Below, one piece after another: positions 14,060-21,034 of a DNA stretch of 26,892 nucleotides. Made by a program: the position numbers and the translations under genes. This DNA comes from Ruminococcus sp. UBA7014 (GTDB taxonomy: Bacteria; Bacillota; Clostridia; Oscillospirales; Ruminococcaceae). Position 1 is the first letter of the stretch. Each line of letters starts with the position of its first letter. The stretch is taken from NCBI GenBank assembly GCA_002449575.1, contig DJXC01000046.1:1-26892 (forward strand). Reading direction: 5' to 3'. The notes below the pieces were generated by a model. It saw only the letters and a list, made by a program, of their open reading frames with translations. It did not search any database and was not told the origin of the DNA.

Positions 14060-16231
14060 TTGAAAAAGAAAAATCTTATCAGAACAGCAGCATTTCTGGC
14101 AGCTGTTGCACTTTGTTCGTCAGCACTTCCGGCTTTTGCGGAAGACGTTCCGAACAATAGTGCATCTGAAACAGAAGAATCTCCCATAAAGGATTTTACT
14201 GTCACAATTGTGCCGGATATTCCGGGAACTTATACTGCACAAGCTTCTGAACTTCCGGCTTCCTATGACTTACGGGAATATGGTCAGGTAACTTCTGTCA
14301 AGAATCAGGGACAGACAGAAACCTGCTGGGCTCATGCTGCACTTTCCTCAGCAGAATCCAATATGCTGAAAACTGGTCTTGCCAAACAGATTATGACAGA
14401 TAATCATCTGACAGGAGAATTAGATTTATCTGAATCCCATCTTGTCTGGTTCGGTCACTGTCAGTACAGTGAAGACCCGGAAGACCCGCTTTATCATAAA
14501 GGCACAAATCTGGGAACAGATGGGTATATGAAAAAAGCGGCTATTCTGGAGGCACTTGCTGCACTTGCAAGCGGTGTCGGCGTAGAACTGGAAGGAAATC
14601 AGCCTGCTGTTGCAGAGAAAGCAAGTATTGCAGAATCTGAACGATATCATTCTTATGCGCTTCTCCAGAATATGGAAATCTTTACTCCAGCAACAACTAC
14701 AGGCAGAGACAACATGAAAACCTGCATTCAGAAGAACGGCGCACTATTTACGGCATTTCATAATGAAGACGGCAATCATACTTATTATTCTGCGGATAAC
14801 AGTTGTTATTATTATCCAAGCAGCAGTTCTGCCTCGGCAACCCATGCCGTAACAATTGTCGGCTGGGATGATAATTATTCTGCTTCCAACTTCCCTACTG
14901 CACCGCCCGGAGACGGCGCATGGATTGTCAAGAACAGCTATGGTACAGGCTGGGGAAATGAAGGCTATTTTTATCTTTCTTACTATTCGGCTATGAGTTA
15001 TGCGGCATCGTTCCAGATGGAAATAGCTTCCAAGCATGACAAAATTTATCAGTACACTAATTCTGTTGTTGGAACGTCAGGCAATACAGATGAAAACTAC
15101 GGCACAGCCATTGCTAATATTTTTACTGCTGAAGAAGACGATAATATCTATGCTGTTTCCTTTTTTACAGACCGTGACTTAACCGGTGTGACCGTCTATC
15201 TTTACAATAATACAGATGTTTCAGGTGGAAATCCCATAAATGGCAAATGGACATCAGGTGCTGGCCACATTGTCGGAGATGTCTCCCGTGGCTATCATAC
15301 AATTACTTTAAGCACTCCTGTCGAAGTAAAAAAAGATGAAACATTTTCAGTTGAAATCCTGACGAAAACAACTGACAGTGCTCTTTTCTACTATGATACA
15401 GATGAAAATCTTCCAGGAGTTTCCTATTGTGGAAAATATAACACTTCTACTTTGATAAGAAGCGACTGGACTCCGCTGATGTCCGGAAATACACCTGGTG
15501 TATTCTATATCAAAGCTTTCAGCAAGAAGGGAGTCCTGCTGGACGGCCTTCATTTTACAGAAAACAACTTCAGAACCGCTCTTGGAAATATCAAATTTGA
15601 TAAAGACAAGAATAAAATTCTTTCTGATGATGAAATCAATGACCTGACAACATTTGAATGGAAACAATGGTCTAGCCCATATAAAGGAAGTCTCGGATAT
15701 AACCTGAGCGGCATAAAATATCTCACAAATCTGGAAACCCTTACTCTGACAAATGTTTCTGCTGTTGCCCTTGACCTCAGCCAGAATTCCAATCTGAAAA
15801 CTGTCACCTGTACAGACTGCGGCATACACACAGAAGAACTCACCAGCGATTATATCGCACGCCAGCCGATTGATGTTTCCAAAATCCTGAAAATTACCGG
15901 CGGCGAAATACGCAACGGCAGAATTATTCCTACAAGCACAGAAATCTCTTATGTCTATGACTGCGGCAATGATTTTTATGCAACATTTCATATTATCGGT
16001 GATACTTTCATTCCGGAAGAAGAAACTTTTATTCCCGGTGATGCTGATGAAAGCGGCAAAATTGATATTCTTGATGTCATTACCATTAACAGGGCAATTC
16101 TCAGCAAAGAAACTCTCTCTGATACCCAGCTCAAAGCTGCTGACATTAACGGCAACGAAAAGCCGGATTCTTCCGATTCTTTGCTTATTATGAAATATAT
16201 TGTCGGTCTGGTCACTGACCTGACGGCATAA
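14060..16231 (+). CDS. Secreted papain-like (C1) cysteine protease with type I dockerin
   Basis: The start is a TTG at 14060, chosen because GAAAGGAAAG lies just upstream and the next residues form a signal peptide (KKKNLIRTAAFLAAVALC to ALPAFA). This gives 723 residues. The C1 domain (about 60-320) contains NQGQTETCWAHA with Gln83 and catalytic Cys89, ATHAVTIVGWDD with His262, and VKNSYGTGWGNEGYFYL with Asn292. A beta-rich region follows, then an EF-hand-like loop (DKDKNKILSDDE), a short leucine-rich stretch (NLETLTLTNVSAVALDL), and a C-terminal dockerin with repeats GDADESGKIDILDVITINRA and ADINGNEKPDSSDSLLIMKY. It should be exported and docked to a scaffoldin. Most family members are proteases, and all four catalytic residues are kept. 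A poor -10-like TATACT lies at 14015-14020; read-through from the ACT-PFL operon is also possible. Confidence 0.93.
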   Translation: MKKKNLIRTAAFLAAVALCSSALPAFAEDVPNNSASETEESPIKDFTVTIVPDIPGTYTAQASELPASYDLREYGQVTSVKNQGQTETCWAHAALSSAESNMLKTGLAKQIMTDNHLTGELDLSESHLVWFGHCQYSEDPEDPLYHKGTNLGTDGYMKKAAILEALAALASGVGVELEGNQPAVAEKASIAESERYHSYALLQNMEIFTPATTTGRDNMKTCIQKNGALFTAFHNEDGNHTYYSADNSCYYYPSSSSASATHAVTIVGWDDNYSASNFPTAPPGDGAWIVKNSYGTGWGNEGYFYLSYYSAMSYAASFQMEIASKHDKIYQYTNSVVGTSGNTDENYGTAIANIFTAEEDDNIYAVSFFTDRDLTGVTVYLYNNTDVSGGNPINGKWTSGAGHIVGDVSRGYHTITLSTPVEVKKDETFSVEILTKTTDSALFYYDTDENLPGVSYCGKYNTSTLIRSDWTPLMSGNTPGVFYIKAFSKKGVLLDGLHFTENNFRTALGNIKFDKDKNKILSDDEINDLTTFEWKQWSSPYKGSLGYNLSGIKYLTNLETLTLTNVSAVALDLSQNSNLKTVTCTDCGIHTEELTSDYIARQPIDVSKILKITGGEIRNGRIIPTSTEISYVYDCGNDFYATFHIIGDTFIPEEETFIPGDADESGKIDILDVITINRAILSKETLSDTQLKAADINGNEKPDSSDSLLIMKYIVGLVTDLTA

Positions 16232-16265
16232 AACAAAAATTTTTAAAAACAATTTCAAAAAATAC

Positions 16266-16294
16266 TTGACAAATCCTGTTTTCTATGCTATAAT
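16266..16294 (+). promoter_or_regulatory. Promoter of the leader ORF - rtcB - rnz - hflX transcription unit
   Basis: TTGACA (16266-16271) and TATAAT (16289-16294), 17 bases apart, match the consensus perfectly. Transcription should begin near 16301. No other promoter is visible before rtcB. Confidence 0.92.
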
Positions 16295-16328
16295 GAATAT
16301 CAAATTTTTAAGAAAGGCGGTGAACGGT

Positions 16329-16433
16329 ATGTTCAAAACAAAATTTCAATCTCATTATTTACAACAGAACAGAATTTTATTTACAGAAACAGCCGTGAAC
16401 CGCAGCGTTCCGGAAACAGGTGTACAGGAATAA
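16329..16433 (+). CDS. 34-codon leader ORF upstream of rtcB
   Basis: The ORF opens with ATG (MFKTKFQSHYL) and closes with TAA after a C terminus reading ETGVQE. Its ribosome binding site AAAGGCGGTGA (16313-16323) is one base from the full anti-16S complement and is 5 bases from the ATG, so it should be well translated. The stop codon lies in the loop of a small hairpin (16422-16441), and a strong terminator follows 28 bases after the stop. The peptide resembles no family I know. ACCGC at 16399-16403, late in the ORF, is complementary to GCGGT inside its own ribosome binding site. The arrangement is that of an attenuation leader peptide for the downstream genes; a small independent protein is the alternative. 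Confidence 0.6.
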   Translation: MFKTKFQSHYLQQNRILFTETAVNRSVPETGVQE

Positions 16434-16441
16434 CCCTGTAC
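16422..16441 (+). promoter_or_regulatory. Hairpin enclosing the leader ORF stop codon
   Basis: GTACAGG (16422-16428) pairs perfectly with CCTGTAC (16435-16441) around a 6-nt loop that contains the TAA stop. A ribosome finishing or stalled on the leader ORF would melt it. The adjoining AGGTGT (16418-16423) can instead pair with ACACCT in the terminator's left arm (16463-16468), so the two structures exclude each other; that alternative helix is only 6 bp. Confidence 0.5.
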
Positions 16442-16460
16442 GTCTGCAATAGTGTATGGC

Positions 16461-16497
16461 AAACACCTCTGTAAATAGTTGCAGAGGTGTTTTTTTT
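16461..16497 (+). terminator. Intrinsic terminator between the leader ORF and rtcB (candidate attenuator)
   Basis: AAACACCTCTG (16461-16471) pairs with CAGAGGTGTTT (16482-16492) around a 10-nt loop, and the T-run continues to 16497. It stands between the only visible promoter and rtcB, so it should control how much transcript reaches the downstream genes. Confidence 0.9.
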
Positions 16498-16551
16498 CAT
16501 GCCCGGAGTGCTGCTGTTCCGGCAGTCACATCAAAAGGAGCTGAATTTATC

Positions 16552-17781
16552 ATGTTTGAAATTCAAGGCAAATACGGCAAAGCAAAAGTTTTTACAGATT
16601 CTGCTGATGAAGCTTCTGTCTCACAGATTCTGGAATTATGCAATCAGCCGCTTGCAGAAAACGCACAAATCCGCATCATGCCGGACGTTCATGCCGGCGC
16701 AGGCTGCACCATCGGCACAACTATGACTATCACTGATAAAATTGTTCCGAATCTTGTCGGGGTAGATGTCGGGTGCGGCATGGAAACAACCGTCATCAAA
16801 GAAAAGCATATTGAACCCCAGAAACTTGACAAACTTATCCGTTCGGAAATTCCTTCCGGATTTGCTTCCCGTCAAAAACTTCACCGATATGCAGATGATA
16901 TTGACCTGACAGAATTATACTGCTATAAGCACATTCACGCTGCACATGCGCTGTTAAGCATTGGTTCACTTGGCGGTGGAAATCATTTTATCGAAGTTGA
17001 TAAAGATGATGACGGCAATATTTATCTTGTCATTCACTCTGGCTCACGGCATCTTGGCGTAGAAGTCGCCCGGTATTATCAGGAAGAAGCCTATCGGCGG
17101 CTGAACGGCTCGGATGACGGCACAATTCAGAAACTTATCGCCGAATATAAGGCACAGGGCAGACAAAAAGAACTGGAAGCCACCATCAAGAAAATGAAAA
17201 ATACAAAATTCACCAGTGTGCCGAAACATCTGGCTTACTGTGAGGGCGAACTCTTTGAACAATATCTGCATGATATGCGGATTGCACAGCATTTCGCCGT
17301 CCTGAACCGTCAGGCTATGACAGATGTTATCATCAAAGGGATGCACTGGCATGTCAAAGACCAGTTCACAACCATTCATAATTATATTGATATAGATAAT
17401 ATGATTCTCCGGAAAGGCTCTGTTTCGGCACAGGAAGGCGAAATTCTGATTATCCCCATGAATATGCGTGACGGCAGCCTGATTTGTCGTGGAAAAGGCA
17501 ATGCGGACTGGAATTCTTCTGCACCGCATGGCGCAGGAAGACTCATGTCCAGAAGTCAGGCAAAAGAAACCTGCTCCATTGCCGAATACCGTAAACAGAT
17601 GCAAGGTATCTATACTACTTCCGTCAGCATGGATACGCTTGACGAATGCCCCATGGCTTACAAACCCATGCAGGAAATTATTGACAATCTTGAACCTACT
17701 GCCGAAATTATCAACATTATCAAGCCGATTTATAACTTCAAAGCCGGCAGCGAAGAAAAACCATGGGAGAAGAAAAAATAA
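16552..17781 (+). CDS. rtcB: RNA-splicing ligase RtcB
   Basis: This is a 409-residue enzyme of the shorter bacterial RtcB type. It has the metal-site motifs MPDVHAGAGCTIG, VGVDVGCGM (Asp72, Cys75), GGGNHFIE (His145), IHSGSRHLG (His162) and THNYI-like IHNYID (His276), and the guanylylated histidine in SAPHGAGR (His326). The enzyme joins RNA 2',3'-cyclic phosphate or 3'-phosphate ends to 5'-OH ends using GTP and manganese, repairing cleaved tRNA or rRNA in the cytosol. I chose ATG 16552 because AAAAGGAG precedes it; the frame extends back to 16456 but that part overlaps the terminator. It is the first main gene after the leader terminator, 24 bases before rnz and upstream of hflX, a set concerned with RNA repair and ribosome stress. 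Confidence 0.95.
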   Translation: MFEIQGKYGKAKVFTDSADEASVSQILELCNQPLAENAQIRIMPDVHAGAGCTIGTTMTITDKIVPNLVGVDVGCGMETTVIKEKHIEPQKLDKLIRSEIPSGFASRQKLHRYADDIDLTELYCYKHIHAAHALLSIGSLGGGNHFIEVDKDDDGNIYLVIHSGSRHLGVEVARYYQEEAYRRLNGSDDGTIQKLIAEYKAQGRQKELEATIKKMKNTKFTSVPKHLAYCEGELFEQYLHDMRIAQHFAVLNRQAMTDVIIKGMHWHVKDQFTTIHNYIDIDNMILRKGSVSAQEGEILIIPMNMRDGSLICRGKGNADWNSSAPHGAGRLMSRSQAKETCSIAEYRKQMQGIYTTSVSMDTLDECPMAYKPMQEIIDNLEPTAEIINIIKPIYNFKAGSEEKPWEKKK

Positions 17782-17805
17782 TCTATACAGAAAGAAGTGA
17801 TATTT

Positions 17806-18717
17806 ATGCCGGAAATCTGCCTGCTTGGTACAGGGGGAATGCTTCCCCTGAAAAACAGATTCCTGACCAGTTTATTTGTTGAATATAACGGAAAAGCCGT
17901 TCTTATCGACTGCGGCGAAGGCACACAAGTCGCCTTTGCCCAGCATGAACGCAAACTCAGCCGGATTGAAATGATTCTCATCACACACGGACATGCCGAC
18001 CATGTTACCGGGCTGCCCGGTCTGCTGTTATCACTTGGCAACTGTTCCCGTACAGAACCTTTGGAAATTTACTATCCGGAAGGCTGGGAACGTGTGATAA
18101 AAAATCTGTTATCCGTCTGTGACTGTCTGCCGTTTCCAGTCATTCTGCACAGTCTCGCTCCGAAGCCGTTTTCATGGACTGCCAGTCAGATTGACCCCAT
18201 GCTGGAAATTTCTGCTCTGCCAGTTGACCATAAAGTTCCCTGTATGGGCTATTCCCTGACACTACGGAAAAAGCCTGTCTTTCTGCCGGATGCTGCAAAA
18301 GCACTGAATATTCCGGTGAAATTCTGGAAACAGCTCCATAGCGGTGAATCTGTCACGCTTCCTGACGGCAGAACTGTCAGCCCGGAACAAGTGACAGGCG
18401 ATTCCAGAAAATCTGTAAAAATCACCTATACGACTGATACCCGTCCGATTCCGGAAATCATTGATTTTGCAAAAAATTCCGATTTATTTATCTGTGAGGG
18501 CATGTACGGCGATACTGAAAAAAAAGAAAGTATGAACCAGAAAGGACATATGCTGATGCAGGATGCCTGCCGTCTGGCATCTCAGGCGAATGTTTCTGCT
18601 CTCTGGCTGACACATTACAGCCCGGCAGAAGCTACTCCGGAAATCTGGCTGGAAGATTTGCAGAACATTTTCCCGGCAGTCATAATTTCTCAGGATGGTG
18701 AATCTGTAAATTTATAA
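17806..18717 (+). CDS. rnz: Ribonuclease Z
   Basis: This is a 303-residue metallo-beta-lactamase-fold nuclease of the RNase Z family. The N terminus reads PEICLLGTGGMLPLKNRFLTS and IDCGEGTQ, followed by the zinc motif ITHGHADHVTGLPG (His61, His63, Asp65, His66), then YTTDTRP and the late KGHM and LWLTHYSP histidines. The zinc motif is HGHADH where many RNase Z enzymes have HLHGDH; that subgroup variant keeps all metal ligands. It cleaves tRNA precursors after the discriminator base to form the mature 3' end. ATG 17806 with GAAGTGA upstream is preferred over the in-frame GTG at 17797. It lies 24 bases after rtcB in the same operon, linking tRNA end formation and RNA ligation. Confidence 0.9.
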   Translation: MPEICLLGTGGMLPLKNRFLTSLFVEYNGKAVLIDCGEGTQVAFAQHERKLSRIEMILITHGHADHVTGLPGLLLSLGNCSRTEPLEIYYPEGWERVIKNLLSVCDCLPFPVILHSLAPKPFSWTASQIDPMLEISALPVDHKVPCMGYSLTLRKKPVFLPDAAKALNIPVKFWKQLHSGESVTLPDGRTVSPEQVTGDSRKSVKITYTTDTRPIPEIIDFAKNSDLFICEGMYGDTEKKESMNQKGHMLMQDACRLASQANVSALWLTHYSPAEATPEIWLEDLQNIFPAVIISQDGESVNL

Positions 18718-18743
18718 TTTTTATCATGAAAGGGGATTATTTT

Positions 18744-18929
18744 ATGAAAACAGAAAAATTTGTGCCTTACGAAAAATTAAGTAAAAAGGCAAAGAAAGCA
18801 CTCAACCAGAAAAAACGTGCAGACTGGGGGCTTGTCCGCCCTGCTACACAGGTGGAAACGTCCCGGAAAGCTTACAGCCGTCACGCAAAACATAAAAACA
18901 AAGAAAGTGAGAACTGTTTCTATGCATGA
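18744..18929 (+). CDS. Small basic protein between rnz and hflX
   Basis: This is a 61-residue protein, strongly basic with 13 Lys and 4 Arg against 6 acidic residues, without membrane segment or signal peptide. It reads FVPYEKLSKKAKKALNQKKR at residues 6-25, then a DWGLVRPATQ segment and a Lys/His-rich tail. Similar short proteins with a conserved basic helix and a WG..P motif occur in clostridia, from memory, without known function. The ATG at 18744 has AAAGGGGAT eight bases upstream; an in-frame ATG at 18726 lacks one. The stop overlaps the hflX start by eight bases. Charge and position in an RNA-repair/ribosome operon suggest RNA or ribosome binding, which is inference only. Confidence 0.75.
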   Translation: MKTEKFVPYEKLSKKAKKALNQKKRADWGLVRPATQVETSRKAYSRHAKHKNKESENCFYA

Positions 18930-20172
18930 AATTCAACAGGAAATCCAGAAGCCAAAAACTATCCTTGTGGGAATCGATACCGGCGAATATGATGCCGGTA
19001 TCTCCATGAAAGAACTTGAAGAACTCGCTGCAACTGCCGGCTGTGAAACTGTCATGACCTGTATGCAGTCCAGACCTGCTCCGGAAGCTGCTACCTGTAT
19101 CGGTGCGGGAAAACTCGAAGAAATTGCCGAGGCTGTTCAGAATACAGAAGCAGATATGCTGATTTTTGATACCGAACTGACCGGAATGCAGATGCGTAAT
19201 ATTTCAGATATGACTGACTGCAAAGTCATTGACCGGACAATGCTGATTCTGGATATTTTCGCCGGACGAGCCCGCACTGCCGAAGGAAAAATTCAGGTTT
19301 CTCTTGCACAGTATCAATACCGGCTGACAAGACTCACCGGAATGGGAAAAGCACTTTCCCGGCTTGGCGGTGGTATCGGCACAAGAGGACCGGGCGAAAC
19401 CAAACTCGAAACTGATAAACGGCATATTCGCAGCCGGATTGCTTCTCTCGAAAAAGAACTGAAAGAAATGGAAAAGCATCGGCAGTTCATGACAAAACGC
19501 CGTAAAAAAGACGGCATGTTGACTGTTGCCGTTGTCGGCTATACCAACGCCGGAAAATCCACACTGTTCAATGCTTTGACCAATGCTGGTGTGCTTGAAG
19601 AAGACAAACTTTTTGCAACTCTTGATGTGACTGCCAGAGGTCTGGCACTTCCTGACGGCAGAACAGTGATTCTTTCTGATACTGTCGGCTTTCTCCGCCG
19701 TCTGCCGCACCACCTTGTAGAGGCATTCCGCTCTACACTCGAAGAAACAGCACAGGCTGACCTGATTCTGCATGTACTTGATGCTTCTGAACCAGATATT
19801 CAGGACAGAATGCAGATGACACAGTCACTCCTGAAAGAACTCGGCTGTGAAGAAATACCACAGATTCATGTGCTGAACAAATCAGACTTAGTACAGGACA
19901 TTCCGCAGAAAAGTGATTTTGATACTGTCTGGCTCAGTGCAAAGCATGGCAGCGGCATTCCGGAACTGATGAACGCTATTGTTCACCATCTGCCGCAGAC
20001 CGCAAAGAGAATGAAACTTTGCATTCCTTATACAGACGGCAGTTTTCTACAGATTATCCGTGAAGACGGAAAATTATTCTCCGAAGAATATACTCCCGAA
20101 GGTACTGTCATTGATGCACTGGTTGATATAAAATATCAGAAGCAGGCAGAAGCTTATCTTTATACAGCTTGA
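18922..20172 (+). CDS. hflX: GTPase HflX
   Basis: This is a 416-residue GTPase with an N-terminal HflX domain (ILVGID to the glycine-rich LSRLGGGIGTRGPGETKLETD, about 147-165), a coiled-coil linker (about 168-195) and a G domain: GYTNAGKST (206-214), FATLDVTAR (switch I), DTVGFLRRLPHHLV (switch II), NKSD (319-322) and SAK (339-341). The family binds the 50S subunit or the 70S ribosome and splits stalled ribosomes under heat or antibiotic stress. ATG 18922 is chosen because HflX-like residues begin there; the frame is open further upstream but overlaps the small basic gene. Translation is probably coupled to that gene by the eight-base overlap. It closes the operon, with the tatD promoter overlapping its stop codon. 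Confidence 0.95.
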   Translation: MHEIQQEIQKPKTILVGIDTGEYDAGISMKELEELAATAGCETVMTCMQSRPAPEAATCIGAGKLEEIAEAVQNTEADMLIFDTELTGMQMRNISDMTDCKVIDRTMLILDIFAGRARTAEGKIQVSLAQYQYRLTRLTGMGKALSRLGGGIGTRGPGETKLETDKRHIRSRIASLEKELKEMEKHRQFMTKRRKKDGMLTVAVVGYTNAGKSTLFNALTNAGVLEEDKLFATLDVTARGLALPDGRTVILSDTVGFLRRLPHHLVEAFRSTLEETAQADLILHVLDASEPDIQDRMQMTQSLLKELGCEEIPQIHVLNKSDLVQDIPQKSDFDTVWLSAKHGSGIPELMNAIVHHLPQTAKRMKLCIPYTDGSFLQIIREDGKLFSEEYTPEGTVIDALVDIKYQKQAEAYLYTA

Positions 20173-20197
20173 CAGAATACAGAATTTATGCTAAAAT
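20169..20197 (+). promoter_or_regulatory. Promoter of tatD - yfhO
   Basis: TTGACA (20169-20174) and TAAAAT (20192-20197) are 17 bases apart. The TGA stop codon of hflX lies inside the -35 box. Confidence 0.82.
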
Positions 20198-20239
20198 AGG
20201 AGAGTAAAAAATATCTGAGGTGAAAGGATTTTTAAAATT

Positions 20240-21034
20240 ATGAAATATTATGACATTGGTGTAAATTTGTTCTGTCGTCAGTTCTGCAAGCCGGAGAAAG
20301 TGCTTGCAGATGCCGCTGATGCAGGCGTTGCCTGTATTCTGACCGGCTCGGAAATGCGTGACAATGAAAAGATTTACCATTTTGTGCAGACTCATGATGC
20401 ATGGGGGACTGTCGGCATTCATCCGCATAATGCCAATGATGCCCGGAAAGAAGATTTTGAACGCATGGAAGAAATTCTTGCTGAAAATTACAAAATTCTT
20501 GCTGTTGGCGAATGTGGTCTGGACTTTGACAGAATGTTTTCTTCAAGAGAAAATCAGATACGCTGTCTGGAAAAACATATTGACCTTGCAGAACGCATGG
20601 AAAAGCCGCTGTTTCTGCATGAACGAGATGCCACCAAGGACTTTATCAGTATCTTCCGGCAGCATCCGAAAATTTGTCAAAATGCCGTTGTTCACTGCTT
20701 TACAGGAGATAAAAAAACACTGGAATCTTATCTGGAAATGGGCTTTCATATCGGCATTACCGGCTGGATTTGTGATGAACGCCGTGCCGGAAACCTAAGA
20801 GAAGCCGTTGGCATTCTGCCTCTTGACAGAGTCATGCTGGAAACGGATTCACCTTATCTGATTCCTAGAAATGTCTCTGGTATCGGCAGGATTAATTTCC
20901 CGCAGAACATTCAGTATGTTGCCCGGACACTTGCGGAATATATGCATGTTCCGGAAGAAGAACTTATCCGCTGTGCAAAGCAGAATACAGAACGATTTTT
21001 CGGTATTTCTCATGCAAAGGAGCAGACAGTATGA
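20240..21034 (+). CDS. tatD: TatD-family metal-dependent DNase
   Basis: This is a 264-residue TIM-barrel hydrolase. It opens YYDIGVNLFCRQF, continues with GIHPHNAND (His61, His63), AVGECGLDFDR (Glu91), FLHERDA, VVHCFTGD, GITGWICDERR and ETDSPYLIPR. The DIGVNL opening and the CDERR motif resemble E. coli TatD itself more than the YcfH/YabD type (DTHCHL) usual in Firmicutes. Family members are Mg-dependent 3'-5' exonucleases or DNases, with suggested roles in DNA repair and RNA turnover. AGGTGAAAGGA lies shortly before the ATG. The stop overlaps the yfhO start (ATGA), so the two are coupled, though no functional link is known. Confidence 0.92.
   Translation: MKYYDIGVNLFCRQFCKPEKVLADAADAGVACILTGSEMRDNEKIYHFVQTHDAWGTVGIHPHNANDARKEDFERMEEILAENYKILAVGECGLDFDRMFSSRENQIRCLEKHIDLAERMEKPLFLHERDATKDFISIFRQHPKICQNAVVHCFTGDKKTLESYLEMGFHIGITGWICDERRAGNLREAVGILPLDRVMLETDSPYLIPRNVSGIGRINFPQNIQYVARTLAEYMHVPEEELIRCAKQNTERFFGISHAKEQTV

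Noticed and set aside
15347..16258. 303-codon open frame on the minus strand
   Set aside because: It is the shadow of the dockerin protease coding strand, with a low-complexity Phe/Ile/Cys-rich translation and no recognisable motif.
16456..16551. Upstream extension of rtcB
   Set aside because: The 32 extra codons cover the terminator hairpin and resemble nothing in RtcB. AAAAGGAG sits just before ATG 16552.
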